DNA of 64,000 nucleotides, from NCBI GenBank assembly GCA_019422105.1, contig JAHZDZ010000003.1, forward strand, positions 1 to 64,000, written 5' to 3'. The DNA is from Bacillota bacterium. Lineage in GTDB: Bacteria; Bacillota; Clostridia; Lachnospirales; Anaerotignaceae. The translations under genes were made by a program, and so were the position numbers. The notes below the pieces were generated by a model that was not told the DNA's origin, did not search any database, and saw only the letters and a list, made by a program, of their open reading frames with translations. This document shows positions 44,979-53,816 of the stretch, one piece after another; position 1 is the first letter of the stretch; every line of letters starts with the position of its first letter.

Positions 44979-45557
44979 ATGTTTGAGAAAATAAAGTCGG
45001 AAAGGCCAAAGGAATATGAGATTGTGAAATATGTTGTTACGCTTATCATAGTGATACTCCTTGCTTTGGCGGTGCGCAGCTTCGTACTTCGGACAATTAC
45101 GGTGAAAGGCAATTCAATGGTGCCCAATTTTTACAATAATGAGGTTGTCATGGTAAACCAGTTAAAGTACAGGTTTTCTGAGCCAAAACAAAATGATATT
45201 ATTGTGTGTTCTTATGACAGGGATACCAGTGATGAGCAGATTATCAAAAGGGTAATCGGACTGCCGGGAGATGAAATAAATCTGGAAATAAAGGATCCCA
45301 ATGGGGACTTGGAATATATTTTATATGTTAACGGTGAGGAGGTAAGGGAGGATTACATTAACGGCCCGATGCAGGTTGCGGGTGACATTGCGTATCCCTA
45401 TACTGTGCCGGAGAACAGCTATTTTGTGATGGGAGATAACCGCAATGTGAGCAGTGACAGCAGGACAAAGGAGATAGGACCCATAGCAAGGGACGAAATA
45501 AGGGGAAAGGTTTTTTTGAGAGTGTGGCCCCTCAGCAAAATTTCGGTTATTTCGTGA
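44979..45557 (+). CDS. lepB: Signal peptidase I
   Basis: Type I signal peptidase, membrane-anchored, cleaving exported pre-proteins. 192 residues. One N-terminal helix (VTLIIVILLALAVRSFVL), catalytic Ser in VKGNSMVPNF, catalytic Lys in IIKRVIGLPGDE, and box E YFVMGDNRNVSSDSR. GGGGAGG precedes the ATG at 44979; the longer frame to 44820 runs through the terminator element. rplS-lepB-rbgA is a common order, but rbgA is 14 kb away here. Confidence 0.95.
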   Translation: MFEKIKSERPKEYEIVKYVVTLIIVILLALAVRSFVLRTITVKGNSMVPNFYNNEVVMVNQLKYRFSEPKQNDIIVCSYDRDTSDEQIIKRVIGLPGDEINLEIKDPNGDLEYILYVNGEEVREDYINGPMQVAGDIAYPYTVPENSYFVMGDNRNVSSDSRTKEIGPIARDEIRGKVFLRVWPLSKISVIS

Positions 45558-46018
45558 TAAAAGAAATTTTTATGGAAGCTATTTGCCGTAAAATCCTTTA
45601 GGATGGAAGAAATGCCTGGCTTTCAGATGCAGAAGCATTTTAAATAGATAGCCTATACCGATTTCGGTTATGGAAAAAAAAGTACCGGAAAACAGAAATA
45701 ACGGCGATAGGCAGCCTGACTTAAGAATACAAAGGCATTCCTGTCACAAAACTTTTAAAACAAATGCTGACAAAGTGGCGGAAGAAAATAAACCGATTAT
45801 GAACTGAAACACAAAAAAGCCTGACAAAGTGGCTTGCCATAAGAAAACAAAAGATAGACTGTTAAATCAATGATTCTCAGTCTTCGTTTTCTTTTGGTAG
45901 CGACCATTCAATCAGGCTTTTTTGTGTTGTTTTTTTATGTCACCGACTGTTGTTTTTATTTTTTATCCACGGCAAATGAAAAATAATTTGAGGGAAATTG
46001 ATTGTCAAGTCTTTCCTG
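45558..46018. other. Intergenic region at the left edge of the accessory island
   Basis: No gene seen. TGACAAAGTGGC is directly repeated (about 45769-45780 and 45822-45833), the second copy lying inside the 45810-45926 inverted-repeat element. Confidence 0.5.
45810..45926. repeat. 117-bp element with 15-bp terminal inverted repeats
   Basis: CACAAAAAAGCCTGA (45810-45824) and TCAGGCTTTTTTGTG (45912-45926) are perfect inverted repeats. Inside, AAGAAAAC (45841-45848) pairs with GTTTTCTT (45886-45893), and AGACTG with CAGTCT. MITE-like in outline, or a large bidirectional terminator between lepB and the convergent DUF4397 gene. Confidence 0.75.
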
Positions 46019-46663
46019 CTATGAAAAATCAAAATTGCCTCTGCCCTCTTCCAGAATATGTATGGAGATGCCCGGTTCCAATCCCTTGGAAAGACCTAAA
46101 ATATAAGCTGTATAGTATTTTTCTCTTTTCAGTGTAAAATTTGAAAGGGAGTAGGTCTTGTCGTCTACAATAGCGGATATGGTGAATTTTTGCAACCTGA
46201 TTGGCAGATAATTAGATACCTCCATGAAGTAGGAATGGTAGAAAACGGGTATGGTATCAATTTGAATATTGCAGATATCTGAATTTGGAGACAGGTTTAC
46301 GAAACGGATATAACTTAAGCTGTGGGTTGAATCCTCCGGCGTATGCGGCCTGTCAGCTATCAGCTCCAGACTTGCTGTGTCCATGGTTCCTACCAGGGGA
46401 ATTGTATAGTATGTATTTTTAAAAAGGTAAACTTTAATGGAGAAAATAGGTTCTGTGTGCGTATTGTGTTTATAAACATCCACTTCATAGGTATTGGAGG
46501 GTTGTGTTTGAAAATGAGTGTTATTGGAATACGCCAGATTTTTTGCAGCGATTTCCCCGTTCATGTAGATGTCCAGTGCCGGAGAATCGGGTATAGCGTT
46601 TAAAAACCGCATATAACAATAGTTTTGGTTTGATTCATTGTTACGATTATTATAATATGGCAT
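46019..46663 (-). CDS. DUF4397 domain protein
   Basis: About 214 residues with no signal peptide or membrane helix. Two DUF4397-type repeats: YMRFLNAIPDSPALDIYMNGEIAAKNLAY and SYIRFVNLSPNSDICNIQIDTIPVFYHSY. In spore-formers, soluble DUF4397 proteins with an Asn-rich start (here MPYYNNRNNESNQNYC) could belong to the spore surface; that is inference. An ATG 6 codons upstream (46681) touches its AAAGGT, so the ATG at 46663 with AAAAGAG 8 bases before it is preferred. Confidence 0.8.
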   Translation of the reverse strand: MPYYNNRNNESNQNYCYMRFLNAIPDSPALDIYMNGEIAAKNLAYSNNTHFQTQPSNTYEVDVYKHNTHTEPIFSIKVYLFKNTYYTIPLVGTMDTASLELIADRPHTPEDSTHSLSYIRFVNLSPNSDICNIQIDTIPVFYHSYFMEVSNYLPIRLQKFTISAIVDDKTYSLSNFTLKREKYYTAYILGLSKGLEPGISIHILEEGRGNFDFS

Positions 46664-46738
46664 ATTATCATCTCTTTTCATACCTTTATAGATTATTATA
46701 TGTTGCGACTATACGACGGATATTACCCGCGGACAAAG

Positions 46739-46837
46739 AATAAAAAATAGCCGCAGAGTGGCTATTTTTACGGATTGGACGATTTTTAGTCCAATCCGTT
46801 TCCATATTTTGTTTTTATTGCGTCAGCAATAAAAAAT
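46739..46837 (+). repeat. Three-hairpin dispersed element, copy B
   Basis: Three hairpins in a row: AAAAATAGCC.. with GGCTATTTTT; ACGGATTGG with CCAATCCGT; TTTTTATTGC with GCAATAAAAA. It aligns along its whole length with 36742-36840. Located between the DUF4397 gene and the sigma-54 promoter. Confidence 0.85.
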
Positions 46838-46934
46838 TTAAGTATATGAAAATAAGGCTATCATACCAGAAAAGATGAGTAGGATGACTTTTATTTATGA
46901 TATGGCGAATGATTCTCAGATTTTTAGGAGGAAG

Positions 46935-46971
46935 TGAGTCAAAAATGATAAATCGAAGCATTTTGGACTCA
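46935..46971 (+). promoter_or_regulatory. Candidate activator binding dyad, left arm
   Basis: TGAGTCAAAAATG and CATTTTGGACTCA are inverted with 12 of 13 matching positions and an 11-base spacer, about 175-210 bases upstream of the sigma-54 promoter. A related ACTCATT half-site and the palindrome AAATGA-A-TCATTT (47052-47064) lie closer. Enhancer role is inferred. Confidence 0.4.
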
Positions 46972-47144
46972 TTGGCGCAAATAAAATAGGAGGCTGGCAA
47001 AAGGTGACATTGCGGGGGATTATTATACCCACCGCTCTTTTTTTGTCAAGAAAATGAATCATTTCAGACTCATTTCAAGAAAAAAGTTTTTTTGTCGGGT
47101 AGAGAAAGCCCGAGTTTATAGCTTTTTCTGTATTCTGACATTGT

Positions 47145-47160
47145 TGGCATATTATTTGCT
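47145..47160 (+). promoter_or_regulatory. Sigma-54 (-24/-12) promoter, left arm
   Basis: TTGGCATATTATTTGCT: GG at 47146-47147 and GC at 47158-47159, exactly 10 bases apart, with TTGGCA and TTTGCT matching the RpoN consensus. It lies 90 bases before the first CoA-transferase gene of an operon that also contains a sigma-54 activator gene. Confidence 0.85.
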
Positions 47161-47249
47161 ATTAATATTTATTGAAAAGAAAAACAGCGCTGTTAAGCTT
47201 CAGCACCTATTTTAATCCTAATATGTTTAAAAAAGAAAGGGGAAAGAAT

Positions 47250-48443
47250 ATGAAACCTTTAAGCGGAGTAAAGGTGGTAGATTTTACGCAGGCACATGCC
47301 GGAAGTCTTGCAACAATGCTTTTGTCTGATTTCGGCGCGGAGGTTATAAAAATAGAAAGGGCAGGGGTTGGGGATTTAGCCCGTTACTGGGCGCCTATGA
47401 AGGATGGAAACAGTGCCTATTATACATATCTGAACAGAGGGAAAAAAAGTATGAGCATTAACGCGTCCTCGGAGGAGGGCAGAAAAATTATTTTTCAGCT
47501 TGTGAAGGATGCGGATGTCGTCTGTGAAAATTTCAAATATGGCAGCATGGAGAGAATGGGGCTTAGCTATGAAGAGCTTATCAAAGTGAATCCCGAACTC
47601 ATTTATGCATCGCTGAATGGTTTTGGCCAGACAGGCCCGATGAAAAAAACAATCGGTCTTGATTTACAGCTTCAGGCCATGAGCGGACTTATGGACAGAA
47701 CAGGCTTCCCTGACGGCCCGCCCACGAAGGTAGGAGCGGCTATGGGTGATCAGCTTTCAGGCACTTATATGGCACTGGCGATTAACTTGGCATTGGTCAA
47801 CAAAAAGAAGACGGGCAAAGGACAAAGAATTGACATTGCTATTTTAGACTCACTGTTTTCCATTTTAGAGGCAGCCCCCATAACCTATTGTCTCAAGGGA
47901 GAGGTGCCGCCAAGGGTTGGCAATTCCTATCCGTCAATTTCCCCCTATGATACCTTTAAGGCAAAAGACGGCTACGTATCCATTGGTATATCTACTGACA
48001 GGCAGTGGCTAAAATTCTGTGACGCGCTGGGTATGGAGGATTTAAAAGAGGACGAACGCTATAGAACCAATGAATCAAGGGGCGACAACTACGAAACTGG
48101 ACTGAAGGAGGCCATTGAGAGAGTAACCGCGACAATGTCCAAGTTTGAGGTAGAAAAGAAGCTCAGGGACGTCAGGCTTGCCTGCGGCGCGGTATGCACA
48201 GTGACAGAGGCAATGGAGAGCGAGCAGATAAAAGAGCGGGGTATGCTTGTTGAGGTTGAGGATAAAGCCCTGGGCAGGATTGTCATTCCGGGTACGGTCA
48301 TTAAAATGGAGGAAACGCCGGGAGGATTTACACAGGGCGCGCCTCTGTTGGGGGAACACACGAAATATTATTTGACAAAGCTTGGTTACAGCGAGGATGA
48401 AATAAATGAATTGAACAATAAAAAAATAATTGAGATGGCTTAA
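47250..48443 (+). CDS. Class III (CaiB/BaiF) CoA-transferase, type A, left arm
   Basis: Formyl-CoA-transferase family enzyme moving CoA between carboxylic acids. 397 residues. N-terminal VVDFTQAHAGSLATMLLSDFGAEVIKIER, then SLNGFGQTGP and FPDGPPTKVGAAMGDQLSG, where Asp167 is the catalytic residue. YDTFKAKDGYVSIGISTDRQWLKFCDALG is the typical middle block. AAAGGGGAAAG precedes the ATG at 47250. It is the first gene after the sigma-54 promoter and resembles the 58196 gene more than its neighbour. With a BCCT transporter nearby, a carnitine- or betaine-type acid is a likely substrate. Confidence 0.9.
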   Translation: MKPLSGVKVVDFTQAHAGSLATMLLSDFGAEVIKIERAGVGDLARYWAPMKDGNSAYYTYLNRGKKSMSINASSEEGRKIIFQLVKDADVVCENFKYGSMERMGLSYEELIKVNPELIYASLNGFGQTGPMKKTIGLDLQLQAMSGLMDRTGFPDGPPTKVGAAMGDQLSGTYMALAINLALVNKKKTGKGQRIDIAILDSLFSILEAAPITYCLKGEVPPRVGNSYPSISPYDTFKAKDGYVSIGISTDRQWLKFCDALGMEDLKEDERYRTNESRGDNYETGLKEAIERVTATMSKFEVEKKLRDVRLACGAVCTVTEAMESEQIKERGMLVEVEDKALGRIVIPGTVIKMEETPGGFTQGAPLLGEHTKYYLTKLGYSEDEINELNNKKIIEMA

Positions 48444-48465
48444 TCCCCGGAAAGGAGAGGACAAA

Positions 48466-49650
48466 ATGAGAGTTTTAGAGGGCGTAACCGTAATAGATTT
48501 TACACAGGCATACAGCGGACCGTTTTGTACAATGCAACTGGCAGATTTTGGCGCCAGGGTGATTAAAATTGAAAGGCGCGGGGTAGGAGACCAATCCAGA
48601 GAGTGGACACCGTTTAAAGATGGAAATAGCGGATATTATGCCGCTATCAACAGAAATAAGGAAAGTGTTTCTTTGGATATTGCAACACCTGAGGGCAGGG
48701 AAATTATAGAGCGAATGGTAAAGGATGCAGATATTGTGGTAGAAAATTTCAAGGTGGGGACGTTGGACAAAATGCACCTTGGATACGATGATTTAAAGAA
48801 AATAAATCCGGAAATTATATTTGCCTCCATTTCAGGCTTTGGACAAAATGGACCTTTAAAGGATTTGGCGGCCTATGACAATGTTGTACAGTCCATGAGC
48901 GGAATCATGGAAATGACAGGATTTCCGGACAGTGTACCTACAAGGGTAGGACCGGCCATTGGAGACAACTTTACAGGTTTGACTATGGCCCTTGCCATTG
49001 TTATGGCCTATTACAATAAGTTAAACACAGGCAAAGGGCAGAGACTTGACGTGTCAATGCTTGATACCATTTTCGGTATTTTAGAAAGCCCGATTTTATT
49101 CTATACTTTACTTGGAGAACAGGTGACCCGCTGTGGAAACAACGATGCGGGGACACTGGTGCCCTATGATGTTTATCCTTGCAAGGATGGGTATTTTTCT
49201 GCCGGTCTTGCCAGTGATTCCGGGTGGGACAGATTCTGCAATGCCATTGAAATGCCGGAATTGATTGACGATCCAAGATTTTGTGATAATGAATTAAGAT
49301 GTAAAAATTATGAGATTATCACACCAATTATCACACAGTTTTTCCGGAAGAAGACCCGCGCAGAGCTCCAGGAAATTTTCTCCGCAGCCAATATTCCAAA
49401 TGCGCCGGTTTTATCGGTGCCTGAGGTAATGCAGGAGCCGCAGCTGAAAGAACGTGAAATGCTTGTGGAGCTAGATGATCCGGGTGTTGGCAGGTACCAG
49501 GCAATTGGAAATCCCATGAAGCTTTCCGTAACTCCGGCAGCAATTGTAAGCGGCGCGCCCTTAATGGGACAGGATACAGAAAGTGTTTTGTCGTCCTTTG
49601 GATACAGTACGGAACAAATCAAGAAGTTTTATGACAATGAAATTGTGTAA
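48466..49650 (+). CDS. Class III (CaiB/BaiF) CoA-transferase, type B, left arm
   Basis: Second CoA-transferase, 394 residues. VIDFTQAYSGPFCTMQLADFGARVIKIERRGVGDQSREW, SISGFGQNGP and FPDSVPTRVGPAIGDNFTG with the catalytic Asp167. It matches the 57009 gene best (LAAYDNVVQSMSGIM, ILESPILFY). AAAGGAGAGG precedes the ATG, 22 bases after the previous stop. Two adjacent class III genes can form a heteromeric enzyme, as in the succinyl-CoA:malate CoA-transferase of Chloroflexus, or two separate enzymes. Confidence 0.9.
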   Translation: MRVLEGVTVIDFTQAYSGPFCTMQLADFGARVIKIERRGVGDQSREWTPFKDGNSGYYAAINRNKESVSLDIATPEGREIIERMVKDADIVVENFKVGTLDKMHLGYDDLKKINPEIIFASISGFGQNGPLKDLAAYDNVVQSMSGIMEMTGFPDSVPTRVGPAIGDNFTGLTMALAIVMAYYNKLNTGKGQRLDVSMLDTIFGILESPILFYTLLGEQVTRCGNNDAGTLVPYDVYPCKDGYFSAGLASDSGWDRFCNAIEMPELIDDPRFCDNELRCKNYEIITPIITQFFRKKTRAELQEIFSAANIPNAPVLSVPEVMQEPQLKEREMLVELDDPGVGRYQAIGNPMKLSVTPAAIVSGAPLMGQDTESVLSSFGYSTEQIKKFYDNEIV

Positions 49651-49734
49651 ATAGAAGACAACTCCAAACAGTTTAGTCACGGGCCGATGGTTATTCGGCC
49701 TGTGCAGTGAAGAAGAAATGGAGGGCATAATTCG

Positions 49735-51354
49735 ATGGAGGAAAAGAAAAAAGAAAAATTGACCGAGAAGTATGAGGTTGTATTGATGGCGCTTAGTATC
49801 ATCATTATTCTTGCGCTTGTGGCAGGCCTGACAGTGTATCCGGAACAGGGAAAAGCGGTTGCGGCGTCAGTACTTAATTTGCTTACACATACCTTTGGCT
49901 CCACAATGCAGTTGTTCACGGTCCTGGTTATTATATTTTTGGTTGCAATCTGCTTTACAAAGTATGGTGATATCCGTTTGGGCAAGGCTAAACCGGAATA
50001 TTCCACATTGAGCTGGGTTGCCATGATGTTTTTTTGCGGTAACGGCGCTGGTACGGTTTACTGGGCTTTTCTTGAGTGGGGCCATCATTTTAATGCTGCA
50101 CCCCAGTTGGCCGGTGTACCGGTCAGTGAGGCAATGAATTATGAGCTTTCCATGGCATATACCTTTTTTGACTGGGGTCCATCTGCATGGGCTTTGTTGT
50201 GTGTATTTGTATTGCCCTTTGCCTATCACTATTATATTAAAAAGGATAATGAACTGAAGTTCAGCGTCTTATGTAAATATACGGTGGGTGAGAAGAGGGT
50301 CAGGGGCATTCTGGGCAAGGCTGTAGATTTTATATTTATTTTTGCCGCTGTAGGTTCCATCAGTATAACGGCGGGGACGGCAGCCTCCACAATTGCGGCG
50401 GCGTTAGCTGATTTGATTGGCATACCGAATTCCTTTACGCTGACGGTTATTGTTCTTTTGAGTGTTGCCGTGCTGTATTCCGTAACATCCATGCTCGGAA
50501 TTGAAAAAGGTATGCGAAAGATAAGTGATTTTAATGTATATTTCTGTCTGGCGCTGCTGCTTTTTATTTTTGTCGCGGGGCCAACCCAGCAGATACTTGA
50601 TTCTATTGTGAATTCCATAGGCGTTATGACGCAAAACTATGTCAGAATGAGTCTTTGGACAGATCCTATTGCGAAAACAGGCTATCCACAGGCATGGACG
50701 GTATTTTATCTGGTATATTGGTTTGTATTCGGTCCGTTTACCGGTTTGTTTGTAGCAAAAATATCAAAGGGCAGAAAGATTAAAGAAGTTATTATAAACA
50801 TGCTTTTAAGCGGTTCAGCCGGACTTATGCTCTTCTTTGGCATTATCGGAGGTTACCAGCAGCATTTGAGAATGGAAGGAATATTGGATGTCCCGCAGAT
50901 GCTCTTATCAGGACAGGGTGAGGCGATTGCCCAAGCAACGATTAATACACTGCCGTTTTCTAAGGGAATTATGATACTGTATCTTGTAGTAATACTTTTA
51001 TTTCTGGCGACGACTTTGGATGCCTGCTCCTTTACCTTATCCTCAACCATTTCCAAGAAACTGAGAGGAGATGAGGAGCCGAATAAAAAACTGAAATTTG
51101 CATGGTGTATTATACTTGTCGCAATACCGATTGCTGTTTCCTACATTGGGACAGATATAGATACAATAAAATCCATTGTACTTGTCACAGGACTTCCCCT
51201 GGTTGTTTTACTGTTTGTTATTTACTATGGTTTCCTGAAAGAAATGGGCAAGGATTTCAGCAAAAAATCAAGACAACAAATTTTAGCCGAAGGGGACTAT
51301 ACGCAAGAGGACAATAAAGAAGAGAAGGATTATCATACAGATATAACCGCTTAA
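49735..51354 (+). CDS. BCCT-family transporter (betaine/carnitine/choline), left arm
   Basis: Twelve-helix LeuT-fold transporter for quaternary ammonium compounds, 539 residues. Conserved stretches: STLSWVAMMFFCGNGAGTVYWAFLEW, YEL..AYTFFDWGPSAWALLCVFVLPFAYHYY, and the signature TVFYLVYWFVFGPFTGLFVAKISKGRKIKEV. The substrate is not fixed by sequence; beside CaiB-type genes, carnitine, gamma-butyrobetaine or a related betaine is plausible, and antiport as in CaiT is possible. The partner in the right arm is at 55376. Confidence 0.92.
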   Translation: MEEKKKEKLTEKYEVVLMALSIIIILALVAGLTVYPEQGKAVAASVLNLLTHTFGSTMQLFTVLVIIFLVAICFTKYGDIRLGKAKPEYSTLSWVAMMFFCGNGAGTVYWAFLEWGHHFNAAPQLAGVPVSEAMNYELSMAYTFFDWGPSAWALLCVFVLPFAYHYYIKKDNELKFSVLCKYTVGEKRVRGILGKAVDFIFIFAAVGSISITAGTAASTIAAALADLIGIPNSFTLTVIVLLSVAVLYSVTSMLGIEKGMRKISDFNVYFCLALLLFIFVAGPTQQILDSIVNSIGVMTQNYVRMSLWTDPIAKTGYPQAWTVFYLVYWFVFGPFTGLFVAKISKGRKIKEVIINMLLSGSAGLMLFFGIIGGYQQHLRMEGILDVPQMLLSGQGEAIAQATINTLPFSKGIMILYLVVILLFLATTLDACSFTLSSTISKKLRGDEEPNKKLKFAWCIILVAIPIAVSYIGTDIDTIKSIVLVTGLPLVVLLFVIYYGFLKEMGKDFSKKSRQQILAEGDYTQEDNKEEKDYHTDITA

Positions 51355-51373
51355 CGGGTATATCGCATAGTGA

Positions 51374-51405
51374 CGCCTCTGGGACATAGGTAACAGGGGC
51401 TTCTT
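51374..51405 (+). terminator. Weak hairpin between BCCT and EamA genes
   Basis: GCCTCTG and CAGGGGC pair (one G-T), followed by TTCTTT. It could reduce read-through into the EamA and activator genes. Confidence 0.45.
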
Positions 51406-51450
51406 TCCGTTACATGCTGCTTGCTGATGATAAGAAAGAGGTAGTACAAT

Positions 51451-52359
51451 ATGGAAAAATATAAGATGCAGGGGTTATTAGCTGTGTTTATGGCGGTTTT
51501 TATATGGAGCTTTTCCTATATTGTGCGGGAACAGCTGATTTTAAGGTTCCATGCGGTGCAAATCGTATTTTTTCAGTCGCTGGGCGCGGCGGTAATTTTA
51601 TTGCTTATTCATACTGTGCTGGGCAAAAGTTTGAAAATCTCTTTTAAATCTGCCCTGATATGCATGATAAGCGGCGGGGTGGGTATTGCTTTTTTTCAGG
51701 TACTGGTGAATATGGGAATAAAAAGGACAGACAGTACGACGGCTGCTGTGCTATCCGGTTTTATCCCTCTGTTCAGCTATCTGTCGGAAGTTTTTTTGTA
51801 TAAAAAAAGTATAGCAGGGTCAGCTCTGCTAAGCATTATCCTTTCACTGGCCGGTATTTTTTTTATCACATTTCATAACGGCGGAAATGTATCCTTTCAC
51901 GCGGTCGGTTATGGCTTATTGATTTTATCTGATTTGGTCTGGGTTTTATACTGTTTTATCTATAAAAAGGTAGAAAATGATGTTAATATTATGACAGTGC
52001 TTTTTTATCAGGTGATGGGAAGTGCGGCAGCACTAACGCCCTTTTTGTTATCGGGTGATTTATCGAATCTTTACCCGATGGTTTTTCGGCTGTCGGCAGG
52101 CTCGTTCCTTTTCCTGTCTGTTTGTAACGGTATATTAGCGGGTATGTTTTTTCTCTGTGCGCTTCAACGCTTGGGAGTCAGTATGACAAATATCGTAAAT
52201 AATGCGATGCCAGCGGTGACGGCCGGTTTAAATTTTGTGTTATACGGCATTTGTGTAACCCTGTGGCAGGGCATAGGTATTCTGATGGTTTTAACTGCGG
52301 TTATACTGTTAAACCGAAGGACAGAGGTAACGGAAAGAGAGATTATGACTGAAAAGTAA
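51451..52359 (+). CDS. EamA/DMT-superfamily transporter
   Basis: Ten-helix drug/metabolite-type transporter, 302 residues, with two EamA repeats: AVFMAVFIWSFSYIVREQLI...RTDSTTAAVLSGFIPLFSYLSEVFLYKK and, in the second half, GLLILSDLVWVLYCFIYKKVE...LGVSMTNIVNNAMPAVTAGLNF. AAGAAAGAGG precedes the ATG. It is the one gene of the left arm without a counterpart in the right arm; it may export a product. 24 bases before the activator gene. Confidence 0.88.
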   Translation: MEKYKMQGLLAVFMAVFIWSFSYIVREQLILRFHAVQIVFFQSLGAAVILLLIHTVLGKSLKISFKSALICMISGGVGIAFFQVLVNMGIKRTDSTTAAVLSGFIPLFSYLSEVFLYKKSIAGSALLSIILSLAGIFFITFHNGGNVSFHAVGYGLLILSDLVWVLYCFIYKKVENDVNIMTVLFYQVMGSAAALTPFLLSGDLSNLYPMVFRLSAGSFLFLSVCNGILAGMFFLCALQRLGVSMTNIVNNAMPAVTAGLNFVLYGICVTLWQGIGILMVLTAVILLNRRTEVTEREIMTEK

Positions 52360-52383
52360 CTCCGGTGGAAGGGAGAGGTAGAA

Positions 52384-53751
52384 TTGAAAATCAGTGACGG
52401 GATAACATTTGAAATGTTTCTTTCATTTATTGATGAATTGTATGATGAGGTCTGTATTTGGGATGCAGAATACCGCCTCATTTATATCAATAAGGCCTGC
52501 TACAGGCATTATGGAGTGGAGCCTGACCAGCTGATTGGAAGAAAGCTGGAGGAATTTACGGTTAAGGAGAAGCTGTGGAGTCCCTCCAGCCTGTCCTATG
52601 TTTTTAGAGAGAGAAAACCAATGATACAGCATCAGAAAACCTTTTTGGGAATAGATGTTGTTACTATATCTGTGCCAATGCTGGACGAGAATGACAATGT
52701 GAAGTATGTTGTACAGTGCGATAGGGACAATGATGGAAGTTTATTTACAAAGCTTACACCGATTCAGGCAACGGACGAGTATGAAAATGTATATAATGAA
52801 AAAATTATTTATAAGAGTGATTTAATGGATGAGGTAATGAAATATGTAAAAAAAATAGCCAGGGTCAAGGCGCCGCTTCTCATACTGGGAGAAACGGGAA
52901 CGGGAAAAAGTCTCTTGGCAAAATATGTTCATGAACACAGCGACAGAAGAGATAAACCCTTTATATGCGTTAATATGGCCAGTATCAGTCCGAATGTGAT
53001 AGAGTCGGAATTTTTTGGATACAAAAAGGGATCCTTTACCGGAGCAAATAAAGAAGGGAAAAAGGGCTTTTTTGAATGCGCAAATGGGGGAACCCTGTTT
53101 CTAGATGAAATCGGTGAAATATCTTATGATATGCAGGCAAAATTTTTGCATGTTATACAGGAGGAGGAGCTGATACCGGTTGGAGGTACAGAGCCGATAC
53201 CGCTGGATGTCAGAATTATATGTGCTACAAACTGCGATCTGAATAAAATGGTGGAAGCCAACAAGTTCAGGCAGGACCTTTACCATAGATTAAATATTTT
53301 TGAGGTGACAATTCCTCCGCTGAGAAAGAGAAAGGAAGATATTTTGCTGCTGACCTCTCATTTTTTAAATGTGTTCAATAAAAAGTACAAAAAAAGTACG
53401 ACCTTTTCCAAAATGGCCATAGATACACTGCTGAAATATCCGTGGAAAGGAAATGTCAGAGAATTGTCAAATGTAATAGAGCGAAGCGTGGTGACAGCAC
53501 AGGACAGTGAAATCAAGGCTACGGATCTTCCGGGGAATTTTTTCAGTATAGACAACACAAAGTATCATCCCAAATGCCTTTTCGAGGAAATGTCATTTGA
53601 GGAGGCGGTGGAGGAATATGAAAGAAAGCTGATTCAATCTGCCTTTGAAAAATACGGAAGCAGCAGGAAACTGGCTTCCGCTTTAAAGATAAGCCAGTCT
53701 AAGGCAAACAGACTCATACAGAGGTATATAGAAAAGAATACTGACGTTTGA
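52384..53751 (+). CDS. Sigma-54-dependent activator, PAS-AAA+-Fis, left arm
   Basis: Enhancer-binding protein that would open sigma-54 promoters. 455 residues: PAS sensor (~10-115), AAA+ domain with Walker A GETGTGKS (169-176), sigma-54 contact loop GSFTGA (216-221; family consensus GAFTGA), Walker B GGTLFLDEIGE, arginine-finger region FRQDLYHRLNIFEV, and a C-terminal Fis-type HTH (KYGSSRKLASALKISQSKANRLIQ). The TTG start has GGGAGAGG upstream. Last gene of the left arm, so probably autoregulated, sensing the substrate via PAS. Confidence 0.92.
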   Translation: MKISDGITFEMFLSFIDELYDEVCIWDAEYRLIYINKACYRHYGVEPDQLIGRKLEEFTVKEKLWSPSSLSYVFRERKPMIQHQKTFLGIDVVTISVPMLDENDNVKYVVQCDRDNDGSLFTKLTPIQATDEYENVYNEKIIYKSDLMDEVMKYVKKIARVKAPLLILGETGTGKSLLAKYVHEHSDRRDKPFICVNMASISPNVIESEFFGYKKGSFTGANKEGKKGFFECANGGTLFLDEIGEISYDMQAKFLHVIQEEELIPVGGTEPIPLDVRIICATNCDLNKMVEANKFRQDLYHRLNIFEVTIPPLRKRKEDILLLTSHFLNVFNKKYKKSTTFSKMAIDTLLKYPWKGNVRELSNVIERSVVTAQDSEIKATDLPGNFFSIDNTKYHPKCLFEEMSFEEAVEEYERKLIQSAFEKYGSSRKLASALKISQSKANRLIQRYIEKNTDV

Positions 53752-53816
53752 TGTTTTGCAATATGTTGTATTTTACCCACAGAATACAGCTTTGCCTCAA
53801 AATAGGATAGATATCT

